Shown: piece by piece, positions 1-7,012 of the stretch
Numbering within the stretch: position 1 is the stretch's first letter
Layout: each line of letters opens with the position of its first letter
DNA from: Acidobacteriota bacterium
GTDB taxonomy: Bacteria; Acidobacteriota; Terriglobia; Terriglobales; Acidobacteriaceae
DNA: 9,683 nucleotides
Direction of reading: 5' to 3'
Assembly: GCA_021811745.1 (NCBI GenBank)
Contig: JAJZNH010000594.1
Span: 1-9,683, forward strand
Notes under the pieces: generated by a model
Database searches by the model: none
What the model was told of the DNA's origin: nothing
Seen by the model: the letters and a program-made list of their open reading frames with translations, nothing else
Translations under genes and position numbers: made by a program

Positions 1-231
1 ATGGCTGTCATTGAACACCGCCGGCCAGTTCTGGATTGCGACCGCGGCGATGACGTATTTCAAGAATCCCATCATCAACTGCCGGGTGTCCCCGCTGCGC
101 GCGAAGGCCTCATAGACGGAAAGAAGAAAGGTGATCCCAAGGACCATGTACGACACAGTCTGGACGCTTGTCAGCGCGGTACCGCCTAGCGCGGTCAGTG
201 CCTGGTTGAAAAAGCTGTCGTAAAAGAACAT
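1..231 (-). CDS. VirB6/TrbL-like inner-membrane protein, N-terminal part only
   Basis: An open frame reads from an ATG at 231 to the left edge with no stop, giving 77 residues; the rest lies outside the window. It begins MFFYDSFFNQALTALGG and holds two likely membrane helices, about residues 25-42 (VQTVSYMVLGITFLLSVY) and 53-67. A GAGG ribosome binding site lies 7 bases before the ATG. The previous gene ends 24 bases upstream, so it continues the same transcription unit. In T4SS clusters a polytopic VirB6/TrbL protein, the inner-membrane channel component, often follows VirB5/TrbJ, and a short N-terminal segment before the first helix fits that family. The family call rests on position and topology, since the diagnostic central region is missing. 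That a gene is present is much surer than its name. Confidence 0.65.
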   Translation of the reverse strand, partial: MFFYDSFFNQALTALGGTALTSVQTVSYMVLGITFLLSVYEAFARSGDTRQLMMGFLKYVIAAVAIQNWPAVFNDSH

Positions 232-255
232 AAAATCGCCTCGAACCGTGCATCG

Positions 256-1071
256 TTAGTGCGACTGGACGACGTTTTGAATTGCCTGATTGGTGTTCTG
301 CGTCATGGTCCCGGCAGTCTTCAAATTGAGGGTCTTGTAGGACAAGGAAGCGGACCGGGTACGCAGCAATTGCGCCATGGCCCCTTGCGAATAGGCATGT
401 GCTTGCAGTATCCAGGCTGCTGCCTGACTTTGGACCATCGGCGCGGTGCCCGGAGTGCTCGATTGCGCTTCTCCCATCAACTGCGTTGCAATTCCCATCT
501 CGGTTGTGGCGGCGGCATCCAATTGGACCGATTTTGCCAGCGCGTCCTTGGCCTGGGCGTCGCCCATATCGATCGCGCTCAACTGTTGCGGGTTGCTGAC
601 CTGGGCGGGCGTGGGCGTCGGCCCATAGACTTGCTGATACTCCGGAGCGATCGATGGAATTTGCCCCGTGTTTCCCGATAACGTAGAAGTCTCGAGCGCT
701 GCCTGGGGCGTTCCAGGCTGCGCCATGGGCGTGGGGTTCGACATTGCGGTCTGCATCTGCGACATCTGCGACCTAAATGCCGAGGAGAGATTTTGCGTGG
801 AGGATATCTGAGATATGGGATAGATCGTTTGCTGCTGGAATGCCATGCCCTGTTGCTCAATTCCTTGAATGGCGGCCAGCGGCACAGCCATCGTATTTTG
901 CATGGCTGTGTTCATCGCTTCAAGAAAGGCAAGAATTGCGCCCAGGTCGAATTGACCCTGGGCAGGGCTTGCGCTCAGAAGGACAACAAGCAGAGCGCCG
1001 AGACATATCCAGCCGGTGCGGCGGATGGTCGCGGATTTCTGGACGTTCTTGAGAAAGCCCTTGATCTTCAT
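256..1071 (-). CDS. Secreted VirB5/TrbJ-like protein, second of a tandem pair
   Basis: The product is 271 residues. I place the start at the ATG at 1071, not 69 bases further upstream. It has a clear GGAGG site 9 bases before it and overlaps the stop of the preceding gene as ATGA, a sign of translational coupling. Residues 1-39 form a signal peptide: a basic MKIKGFLKN start, a hydrophobic core at 21-33, and a likely cut after SPAQG before QFDLG. The mature part is rich in Gln, Ala, Met, Ser and Thr, lacks further membrane helices and looks mostly helical. It is paralogous to the neighbour at 1068-1841, sharing FQQ(A/Q)T with an aromatic residue and Pro, YGP followed by SAIDM/QSIDM, and a final QNTNQ..(E/Q)NVV. 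VirB5/TrbJ proteins are small periplasmic or pilus-tip subunits encoded near VirB4 and VirB6, which matches this place. Sequence identity to VirB5 itself cannot be shown by eye. Confidence 0.72.
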   Translation of the reverse strand: MKIKGFLKNVQKSATIRRTGWICLGALLVVLLSASPAQGQFDLGAILAFLEAMNTAMQNTMAVPLAAIQGIEQQGMAFQQQTIYPISQISSTQNLSSAFRSQMSQMQTAMSNPTPMAQPGTPQAALETSTLSGNTGQIPSIAPEYQQVYGPTPTPAQVSNPQQLSAIDMGDAQAKDALAKSVQLDAAATTEMGIATQLMGEAQSSTPGTAPMVQSQAAAWILQAHAYSQGAMAQLLRTRSASLSYKTLNLKTAGTMTQNTNQAIQNVVQSH

Positions 1072-1841
1072 GGTGTATTTCCTCCATTTCCAACAACGTT
1101 CTCGACTCCCTGGTTGGTGTTCTGGACTGCGATTGCGCACTGTTTGTATTTCATGCCGGTGACAGCAAGATCGTTGGCTTCCTGACGCAGCATCGCAGCA
1201 TACATGCGGTGCTGCTGCGCCAGGACCTCCAATTCGCTGGCCATGGCCTGGGCCGTCATCATGTCCTGAACGCCCGGTGCCGACGACGACGCCGAGGTCT
1301 GAAACTGCTGCGCCTGGTTGATCAGCGTGCTGGCGGTGGCGTCCGCGCTCATGCCTAGTTGCATGGACCCCATTGCCGTTGCGTCCGCCATGTCGATCGA
1401 CTGGACCACGGTGGCCGGCGCCTGGGCGAGGGAAAGGTTGGGCCCGTATGCGTTCATGTACGCGGTATTGACAAGCGATGGGTTGCCGGAAAGGATTTGC
1501 GATTCCAGCGCCATCGACAATGGCAAGGTGGCGTTCTGGATGGGCGTATTGAAGATCATTGAGAGCGACCCTTGGTTGCCCGAGGTCATCCCGGTAAAGT
1601 CGGACTGGAATTGACCCATGATGGAGGACGGCCAGAGCGTCGCTTGCTGGAACATCATCGAGCTTTGTTGTATTTGCTGCATCTGGACCAGGGACCCCGA
1701 CATGCCGCCGATGGTGCCGAGCAGAGCACTGAAAACGCTGAACTGCGCGTTCCCCTGTGGAGCCGGCAGGAACAACACCAGTCCCAATACCGGGAGCAAC
1801 CCCATCGCAATTTGCCGGCCCAGACGTTTGAGACCTCGCAT
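1068..1841 (-). CDS. Secreted VirB5/TrbJ-like protein, first of a tandem pair
   Basis: The product is 257 residues, starting at the ATG at 1841 with an AAAGGTGG-type ribosome binding site just upstream. The gap to the VirB4 stop is only 15 bases. Residues 1-32 make a signal peptide with basic MRGLKRLGRQ, a hydrophobic run at 13-26 and a probable cut after QGNA before QFSVF. The mature protein is Met-, Gln- and Ser-rich. Its middle and end (residues 145-250) look like long amphipathic helices, as in VirB5/TrbJ pilus-tip or channel accessory proteins. The single cysteine in the mature part (KQCAIAV, near 235) is absent from the paralogue downstream. The stop overlaps the start of the next gene (ATGA). 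Its location directly after virB4 supports the family call. An unrelated secreted helical protein is the main alternative. Confidence 0.72.
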   Translation of the reverse strand: MRGLKRLGRQIAMGLLPVLGLVLFLPAPQGNAQFSVFSALLGTIGGMSGSLVQMQQIQQSSMMFQQATLWPSSIMGQFQSDFTGMTSGNQGSLSMIFNTPIQNATLPLSMALESQILSGNPSLVNTAYMNAYGPNLSLAQAPATVVQSIDMADATAMGSMQLGMSADATASTLINQAQQFQTSASSSAPGVQDMMTAQAMASELEVLAQQHRMYAAMLRQEANDLAVTGMKYKQCAIAVQNTNQGVENVVGNGGNTP

Positions 1842-1856
1842 CCTATACCACCTTTC

Positions 1857-4634
1857 CTATGCCGCTTTCTTTGCGGTGAAAGCGCGAATCACTTCGCCGG
1901 AACGCTCTTCCGGCAATTCATCGAGCGCCGAGATGCCGTTGGGATACTTCTCGGCCAGCAGTCGGATCGCATCCGTCAGTTGCAGTGTGGGATGGGTCAG
2001 GAGCCACCATTCGCGGTAGTACCTCTCGCGCGGGTAGGTGGTGGTCAGCCAATACATCATGGCGGACATCACCACATACAGGCTCAGGGTCCACTCCGCC
2101 TTTTCCCCAACCGACACGAGGAACTCGCTCTTTTTCCCTTTTTCCGTCATGCCCAGCATCTTCACCTTGTTGAGGATCGTGTCGTTGAAGTGGAGGAACA
2201 GACGCAAAACGTCGAAGTTCCCTTTTTGCCGTCCGATCAGGCGGATGGCGGTCGTGGCCAGAATGGCCCCACCGTATTTGTTCGGGTTGTCGGGTGTGCC
2301 GGTGAAGTCTTCGACCGCCTGCGAGACCGCCCAGACGCATGCGTTCCGTTTGCGCGCGGTGCGGAAAAGCTGGACGACGACGGGGGCGAGCGTCTTCGAT
2401 TCCAGCAGCTGCCAGCATTCGTCGAGGACCACAATGCTTCGGTCCGTTCCATCGCCCTGGGCCCGGCGCGTGGTCGCATACGCGATCAGCAGGCTCATGG
2501 CGGCATCAAGCTTCGGGTCGTCCTTCAGCTGCTCGATGTTGAAGTACAGCCAGGCCGTCTGCATGTTCACTGTGGTATGCCGGTCGAAGAGTTTGGCGTA
2601 CATCCCTTCGCCGACCCAGGCCATCAGTTTTTCCGCGGCCATGCGGGCCTCTTTTTTGGAAGACTCGCTGCCGTTGTAATACTGGAGCGAAAGTTGAAGA
2701 TCGGACAGCAGCGGGTATGCGTTCTCCGCGGACCGATAGCGCCGTTTGTATACGTCCTTCAAACAGAGCCGGATCGTGGACTCCAGCAGGTCGGAGTCGG
2801 CCGACCCAGTTTCCCCGATCATGAAATGGACGAGCTGCGTCAAAAAGGAAAGATGGTCGTTCGACGGCGCCAGATGTCCTGGCTCGAGATCAAACGGGTT
2901 GATCGTATAGGCCGAGTCGAGAGACATCGTGATCATCTCGCCGCCCATATACTTCACCGGATAGTAGTAGGAGTCCCCGCGTTCGAGGATGGAGACCTTC
3001 ACTCCTTGCCGGGCCGTGGTGAGCAGCATTTTGCCAATCAGCACGCTTTTCCCTGTGCCCGAGGTTGCGGCCACCAGCATGTTGGCGTTCTCGATATTGG
3101 GGTCGAACGGAGAGAACGGAAAGCATTGCCGGTACGGCGTATCGAAGATCATCAGCGGATACTTTTCCGTTCCGGCCCATGGCAGCTCCACCGGCAGCAA
3201 GTCCGCCACATGGGAAGTCAACAGGTCGAGATCGCGTTTGTCGTTGTCGGCCATTCCGGGCAGAGAGGAAAAGAACAACCTTTTTTGGGCAAGAGTTTCG
3301 CAATAGGCCTTCGCCCCGTTCATCCGTCCGATGATATGGATGACCATCTGGCGGCGCATGGCCAGTTCGCGCTGCGCAACCGCGTAATCGGCTTCCGTGA
3401 TGGCCGGTCCCGAGGTACGTACCGCGATGGTCATGCTGACGCGCGCGGTCTTCGTGGAAGAAGCAAGGATCTTCGCCTGGATGTCCAGCAGTTCCTGCGC
3501 GGCAACCTGGGCCGCAATATCGACGCGCTGGTTGCCTCGATGGTCTTTCTGGGCGTTGACCATCTTCTTGTACATGCGTTTATAGCGGTCCAACACTTTG
3601 CTCTGGTCAGGAATCGTCACCTGCGTCGAAATCGAGATAGGAAAGCCCGCCGTCTGCAATTCGCGGATCACTCCGGGGAAGGTCGTGTCGGGTGAAATCT
3701 TGAGCGTGATCATGGACCAGAGGACCCCGTCGATGTTCATGTAGGTCTCGGTCTCGCCCAGCAGGGAAACGCAGGCAAGTTGTTCTCGAACGGACCGGTA
3801 TTCGAGGTCTGTGATTTTCCGCGGCTTGAGCGGGAGGTCGTCCGGCAGCAACGGGTTCAAGGCCCGTTTGATCTCCAGAAACATCTCCTGGTGCGTCATG
3901 CGCTCGGGACCGAGACCGGCGACCTTCAGGCTCGATTCGATCCCCATGAGGACCGAGTTGAAATGATGCAGCGTGTCGCGGTGCTGTTTGTAGGTGCGTT
4001 GCACGGCATGGGTTGTGCTGGTTGTAAACGAATCGGGACTCGGGGCCTCTTCGCCGTCCGCGGCTTCGGGGTCTTGTCCATCCGTCTCCGGCGCTCTGCC
4101 AAGTTGCCGCAGCACCCAGGAACGAAATCTCTCCCAGGGAGTTCCGGCTGTCTTTTTTGCCGGATTGTTTTTTTCCTTGAAGCTTCCGCCCTCGAGCATC
4201 ATTTGCCGATACTTCTCCGGACTCCAAATGAAATAGGCATGGAGCTTGCGGGTCAGGTATTCGCCGTCCGCGTCCCGTTGGCGATAGGTCTTCACGAGGT
4301 CTTCGTCGAGCAGGATCGCCGCTTGCGAATCGGTCCTGCGGAGCTCCTCGTATTTGTCGATCGTCTGGGCGCTCGTTTCCAGGACTTCGTAGCGAAACTG
4401 AACACGCATGCTTTCTTCCGGGACCGTGCGCAAGAGCGACTCGAGGAACGACTTCATTTCATTGCGCGAATGGTCGTCGGCAAAATAGCTTGAGGACCCG
4501 GCAAGTCTGTAGCCCGCAACATAGCTTCCATCGGTACGCACCATGCAATCGTCGAGGAAATCGCGCACCGGCAATTGTTCGCACAGCGCAGGCGCGTCCA
4601 GGCCACGATCGTGTTGTTTTTTTGTTTCCGGCAT
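1857..4634 (-). CDS. virB4: VirB4/TrbE-type T4SS ATPase
   Basis: The product is 925 residues, longer than many VirB4/TrbE proteins (roughly 800). VirB4 is the inner-membrane-associated ATPase that powers substrate transfer and pilus assembly. Residues 1-480 match the N-terminal VirB4 region. The C-terminal half holds the P-loop ATPase: Walker A at 523-530 (ATSGTGKS, allowed Ala in the first position), then SILERGDSYYYPV at 548-560 and INPFDL at 578-583, the Walker B segment IVVLDECWQLL at 734-744, and a sensor-like region FRTARKRNACVWAVSQ at 757-772. Residues about 181-203 form an acidic, Pro-rich linker (APETDGQDPEAADGEEAPSP) that looks like an insertion. An AAGGAG site precedes the ATG at 4634, and virB3 ends 14 bases upstream. 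The stop is TAG. This is the surest call in the window. Confidence 0.97.
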   Translation of the reverse strand: MPETKKQHDRGLDAPALCEQLPVRDFLDDCMVRTDGSYVAGYRLAGSSSYFADDHSRNEMKSFLESLLRTVPEESMRVQFRYEVLETSAQTIDKYEELRRTDSQAAILLDEDLVKTYRQRDADGEYLTRKLHAYFIWSPEKYRQMMLEGGSFKEKNNPAKKTAGTPWERFRSWVLRQLGRAPETDGQDPEAADGEEAPSPDSFTTSTTHAVQRTYKQHRDTLHHFNSVLMGIESSLKVAGLGPERMTHQEMFLEIKRALNPLLPDDLPLKPRKITDLEYRSVREQLACVSLLGETETYMNIDGVLWSMITLKISPDTTFPGVIRELQTAGFPISISTQVTIPDQSKVLDRYKRMYKKMVNAQKDHRGNQRVDIAAQVAAQELLDIQAKILASSTKTARVSMTIAVRTSGPAITEADYAVAQRELAMRRQMVIHIIGRMNGAKAYCETLAQKRLFFSSLPGMADNDKRDLDLLTSHVADLLPVELPWAGTEKYPLMIFDTPYRQCFPFSPFDPNIENANMLVAATSGTGKSVLIGKMLLTTARQGVKVSILERGDSYYYPVKYMGGEMITMSLDSAYTINPFDLEPGHLAPSNDHLSFLTQLVHFMIGETGSADSDLLESTIRLCLKDVYKRRYRSAENAYPLLSDLQLSLQYYNGSESSKKEARMAAEKLMAWVGEGMYAKLFDRHTTVNMQTAWLYFNIEQLKDDPKLDAAMSLLIAYATTRRAQGDGTDRSIVVLDECWQLLESKTLAPVVVQLFRTARKRNACVWAVSQAVEDFTGTPDNPNKYGGAILATTAIRLIGRQKGNFDVLRLFLHFNDTILNKVKMLGMTEKGKKSEFLVSVGEKAEWTLSLYVVMSAMMYWLTTTYPRERYYREWWLLTHPTLQLTDAIRLLAEKYPNGISALDELPEERSGEVIRAFTAKKAA

Positions 4635-4648
4635 CCGAATCTCCTTGG

Positions 4649-5002
4649 TTATTCCTCAACATCCTCGATCAAATACTCGCGTGTGAGCTGGCGGTCCCGC
4701 TCCATCGCCGAGTAAGCATGCGGTTTGCTGTGCCACGCAACATAATCGCCCAGATATCCAGGGGGCTTCCCGGTCTTGAAGATCGCGAGAGCGGCATACC
4801 CGCCAACGATGACGAACAGGAACATGGCCCAGTTCATCGGAATACCGGCGATCGACCGGCTGGAAAAATAGGGCAGGAACTGACCGGCAAGAAGCGCCGC
4901 TACGCCTGCCATTCCCAGATACAGGAGGTCCTCAAGTTCGAGGCCGAGAAACTTGATGCTTGCGTGCAGGTTTCGGGAGACGGGTGTTTGATTGAGCGCC
5001 AT
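4649..5002 (-). CDS. virB3: VirB3/TrbD-like inner-membrane protein
   Basis: The product is 117 residues from the ATG at 5002. This start is chosen because a strong GGGAGGGG site lies just before it and the codon overlaps the preceding stop as TAATG. The longer in-frame start at 5074 would overlap the upstream gene by 73 bases. The sequence begins MALNQTPVSRNLHASIKFLG with two close membrane helices (about 25-44 and 56-75) followed by a hydrophilic tail rich in charged residues (MERDRQLTREYLIEDVEE). The layout of short N-terminus, helical hairpin and charged cytoplasmic tail is typical of VirB3/TraL/TrbD. These proteins sit in the inner membrane, work with VirB4 and are nearly always encoded directly before virB4, as here. 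Fusion of VirB3 to VirB4 is known elsewhere; here they are separate genes. Confidence 0.85.
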   Translation of the reverse strand: MALNQTPVSRNLHASIKFLGLELEDLLYLGMAGVAALLAGQFLPYFSSRSIAGIPMNWAMFLFVIVGGYAALAIFKTGKPPGYLGDYVAWHSKPHAYSAMERDRQLTREYLIEDVEE

Positions 5003-5475
5003 TAGCTGACCCCTCCCGTGGCATTCATCATGAAGAACTCCAAAAGACGCACCATTCCTGAAACGCTCAGGCACATGCCCGCGAGGATGAAATGCCGTGA
5101 AGCGTCGTCTCCGATCGTCATGCGCTCCATGAATCCGCTGAGTTCAAGAATGCCGCGCACCAGTTCAAGGGCCGCAAACACAGGCATAATGACGTTGCTG
5201 ACATAGTTGACCAGAGTGAGGACTGCGGAAAAATATTGGCCGGATCCTGTGCCCTGGGCAGCGAATGTTTCCGCCACCCGAATCAACCCCGAGGCCAGCA
5301 GGGCAACCATCGCGCCTACGACATACCGATCGCCACTCTTCCGTTGCGAGTAGGCCCAGATGGCCATCGACAGGATGAGGCCGGCGCAAATGGGCAGAAT
5401 GGCATTGCCCAGATATCCGGCCAGCATTTTTATCGCGCCGTCGAAGGACCCGTTGCCGCTAAGCGTTGTACCCAC
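5002..5475 (-). CDS. Tandem double pilin-hairpin protein (VirB2/TrbC-related)
   Basis: From the GTG at 5475 the product is 157 residues with four membrane helices arranged as two similar hairpins. The first helix of each carries Y-x-x-N-x-I-x-P (YLGNAILPICAG at 21-32, YVSNVIMPVFAA at 91-102). The second ends in S-G-x-x-R-x-x-E-x-F (ASGLIRVAETF at 61-71, VSGMVRLLEFF at 138-148). The second hairpin closely matches the pilin at 6488-6979, including the C-terminal MN..GGV. I favour GTG 5475 because AGGAGG lies 4 bases upstream and the overlap with the preceding gene is only 17 bases. A GTG at 5547 would add 24 residues (SQPPSLPGADCAQRR...) but has a poor ribosome site and an 89-base overlap. No classical signal peptide is visible. 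It may be a membrane-embedded pilin-like platform subunit or a second pilin; the function is inferred. Confidence 0.75.
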   Translation of the reverse strand: MGTTLSGNGSFDGAIKMLAGYLGNAILPICAGLILSMAIWAYSQRKSGDRYVVGAMVALLASGLIRVAETFAAQGTGSGQYFSAVLTLVNYVSNVIMPVFAALELVRGILELSGFMERMTIGDDASRHFILAGMCLSVSGMVRLLEFFMMNATGGVS

Positions 5476-5782
5476 AAGCCCTCCTGTTGGCGCGAACGAA
5501 CGGCGTTGCGCGCAGTCTGCGCCTGGCAGCGAAGGAGGCTGGGACACTCTTACGTTCGCATCCTGAGATCCTGCCGCTCCATGCCCAGAGCTTTCCCAGA
5601 AGCATTCCCCAGCAGTAAGCCAGCATCAGAAACGCGGTCCCTTCAATGAGGGCATGGACAATCAATCGACCTGCATGAAACAGGCACAACCCGCGCGCGG
5701 CCAGTATGAGCGCGCAGAGTGTTCCGGCAAAACTGGCGATGCGTAAGAGTGCGCGGACTTTTGGCGATGGTGAGAGATGCAT
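5459..5782 (-). CDS. Small two-helix membrane protein of unknown function
   Basis: I do not recognise this 107-residue product. It starts at ATG 5782 with a good AGGAG site 5 bases upstream, 20 bases after the previous stop. It has two hydrophobic segments, about residues 12-32 (LLRIASFAGTLCALILAARG) and 43-66 (VHALIEGTAFLMLAYCWGMLLGKLW). An Arg-rich tail follows (RRRLRATPFVRANRRACGYN). The tail overlaps the next gene. The hairpin does not carry the NxIxP or SGxxRxxExF marks of the pilin-like neighbours. Its place inside the cluster suggests an accessory inner-membrane component. If the downstream gene truly starts at 5547, the last third of this frame would compete with it, so the C-terminal end is less certain than the membrane part. 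Confidence 0.6.
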   Translation of the reverse strand: MHLSPSPKVRALLRIASFAGTLCALILAARGLCLFHAGRLIVHALIEGTAFLMLAYCWGMLLGKLWAWSGRISGCERKSVPASFAARRRLRATPFVRANRRACGYNA

Positions 5783-5802
5783 GCTTGCTCCTGAGACTGC
5801 GA

Positions 5803-6483
5803 TTACTGGACGCTGACTCCCGCGAATGTTTGCACCAGGGCCCAGAGTCCGGTCAGCGATAGAAATCCAAGCCCCGAGAAGACCAGATGGCCCCAGCTAT
5901 GTCCGCGGATAAAGTTGATAATGGCGCCGACAATACAAAGCGCTCCAATCAGAGGACTAAGCGTGTAGGCAGCATACTGAAACATCGACATGAGGAGACT
6001 GGCCGTACCGTAGGGATCGGAATTGTTTCCCCAGGTGGACGCCATGGTAAAGAACCCCTGGATGGAAAGCAGGAACAGCGCCGCAACGATGGACGGAAGC
6101 GGACTCAGGCCTTCCGACCCATCGAGCACAGCCTTGAATACGAGCGCTGCCGCGAGAACGGGGACAATGTGCGGGACAAGATAATTGTTCACAAAATCCG
6201 TAATGGGCCGGGAGATCATGGCCACATATCCGACATTCGTCGCTCCCACATTGACCACGCCGATCTGGACCCCTTCCGAGGACAGCCAGAGGCTGATCGA
6301 GGGAAGGGTGAGCATGACCGCCCCCCAGAAGAGCCACTTGAAGAAACCGCCGTTTGCGTCGTAGTTGACGCCCCCTTCCGCGCGCAGCCGCAACGCTGCC
6401 AGCACGAAGCATGACAGCGATGCGACCACGCTAAGCGAGCACAGAAGCGAGTACACGTTCTGAAAAAACGGCGGGATGGCCAT
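5803..6483 (-). CDS. Six-helix membrane protein, possibly built from three pilin-like hairpins
   Basis: The product is 226 residues from ATG 6483, which follows the pilin stop by 4 bases and is probably translated by re-initiation. An in-frame ATG at 6510 would add nine residues inside the pilin gene. Six hydrophobic segments are visible near residues 12-32, 48-67, 97-119, 128-147, 169-192 and 199-220. They fall into three helix-loop-helix pairs of about 55-65 residues. The third ends GFLSLTGLWALVQTF (206-220), which lines up with GLLSVSGGLRLMEYF at 140-154 of the pilin. The second pair starts NNYLVPHIVPVLAAAL (99-114), like NYVSNVIMPVFAALEL in the double-hairpin protein. It could be a VirB6-like channel protein, but another VirB6 candidate lies at the left edge. 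The gene is well supported; its role is open. Confidence 0.75.
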   Translation of the reverse strand: MAIPPFFQNVYSLLCSLSVVASLSCFVLAALRLRAEGGVNYDANGGFFKWLFWGAVMLTLPSISLWLSSEGVQIGVVNVGATNVGYVAMISRPITDFVNNYLVPHIVPVLAAALVFKAVLDGSEGLSPLPSIVAALFLLSIQGFFTMASTWGNNSDPYGTASLLMSMFQYAAYTLSPLIGALCIVGAIINFIRGHSWGHLVFSGLGFLSLTGLWALVQTFAGVSVQ

Positions 6484-6487
6484 TGCT

Positions 6488-6979
6488 TTACATGACCCCG
6501 CCGCGGCCATTCATGATGAAATACTCCATGAGGCGCAGTCCGCCGGAAACCGACAATAATCCGCCGGTCCCTACGGCCCAGGGGACCCACTTTCCGCCCG
6601 TGGTCGCTTTGGCGACGGTGCCGACCAGGGTCCCGCCTGCCGCAACTGGGCAGATCACGTTCCCAAGCCAATTCATCGCATTGAGCAGCGTGCCTTCCGG
6701 CTGCGCCGCGGTTTCGCCCTGGACTGCCACGCCGATAGCGGGTTCTTGCCCGAGGTTCTGGGCCACTGCGGCAGCCGGAGCGCCGACCGCGCCGAGCATC
6801 ACCAACGCAAGCAGCAATGCAAGCCGCGCCTGCCTGGCGACATAAGTGGGAAGACAGAAGTAGACCACTGTAAGACAGCCGACGATATTGGCCAACAGCA
6901 GCAAGGTTGACGGGTGAGAGACGAATGTGCGGCATGCTGTGGTTCCGGCATGCAGCCAAGTATGAATGAGAGTGAACAT
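6488..6979 (-). CDS. virB2: VirB2/TrbC-like pilin precursor with long leader
   Basis: The product is 163 residues from ATG 6979, chosen because GGAGG lies 8 bases upstream. An ATG at 7069 would add 30 residues but lacks such a site. The leader is unusually long: a first hydrophobic stretch at about 25-43 (TLLLLANIVGCLTVVYFCL), then an Arg-bearing linker and a signal-peptide-like segment at 52-73 (LALLLALVMLGAVGAPAAAV) with a likely cut after AVA before QNLGQ. The mature part would be about 90 residues with two helices (105-125 and 132-154), NWLGNVICPVAAGG in the first and LSVSGGLRLMEYF in the second. Size, hairpin topology and leader cleavage fit the VirB2/TrbC pilin family, the subunit polymerised into the conjugative pilus. 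It is the first gene after the longest intergenic gap and may have its own promoter. Confidence 0.78.
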   Translation of the reverse strand: MFTLIHTWLHAGTTACRTFVSHPSTLLLLANIVGCLTVVYFCLPTYVARQARLALLLALVMLGAVGAPAAAVAQNLGQEPAIGVAVQGETAAQPEGTLLNAMNWLGNVICPVAAGGTLVGTVAKATTGGKWVPWAVGTGGLLSVSGGLRLMEYFIMNGRGGVM

Positions 6980-6987
6980 ATGAATGT

Positions 6988-7012
6988 CCTCCGTTTTCGC
7001 TTTGCCGCGAAA
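6988..7012 (-). promoter_or_regulatory. Hairpin abutting the pilin ribosome binding site
   Basis: On the minus strand TTTCGC (7012-7007) and GCGAAA (7000-6995) form a perfect 6-bp inverted repeat around a 6-base loop, GGCAAA. The GGAGG Shine-Dalgarno (6992-6988) follows two bases after the stem, and the ATG is 8 bases beyond. The stem may keep the site accessible or protect the 5' end, but it is short and could be chance. Confidence 0.35.

Noticed and set aside
1..189. A plus-strand frame starting at the first base
   Set aside because: It lies antisense to the VirB6-like N-terminus, which has membrane helices, a ribosome site and operon context. The plus product is charged and featureless.
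1072..1140. A longer N-terminus for the second virB5-like gene
   Set aside because: It would place 23 polar, basic residues before a good signal peptide and overlap the previous gene by 73 bases. ATG 1071 has a proper Shine-Dalgarno and an ATGA junction.
1572..3695. A 707-codon open frame on the plus strand opposite virB4 and part of a virB5-like gene
   Set aside because: It is in exact codon-on-codon register with the minus-strand genes, so it stays open simply because they avoid TTA, CTA and TCA codons there. Its protein is rich in His, Arg and Gln with no recognisable domain, while the opposite strand encodes a clear VirB4.
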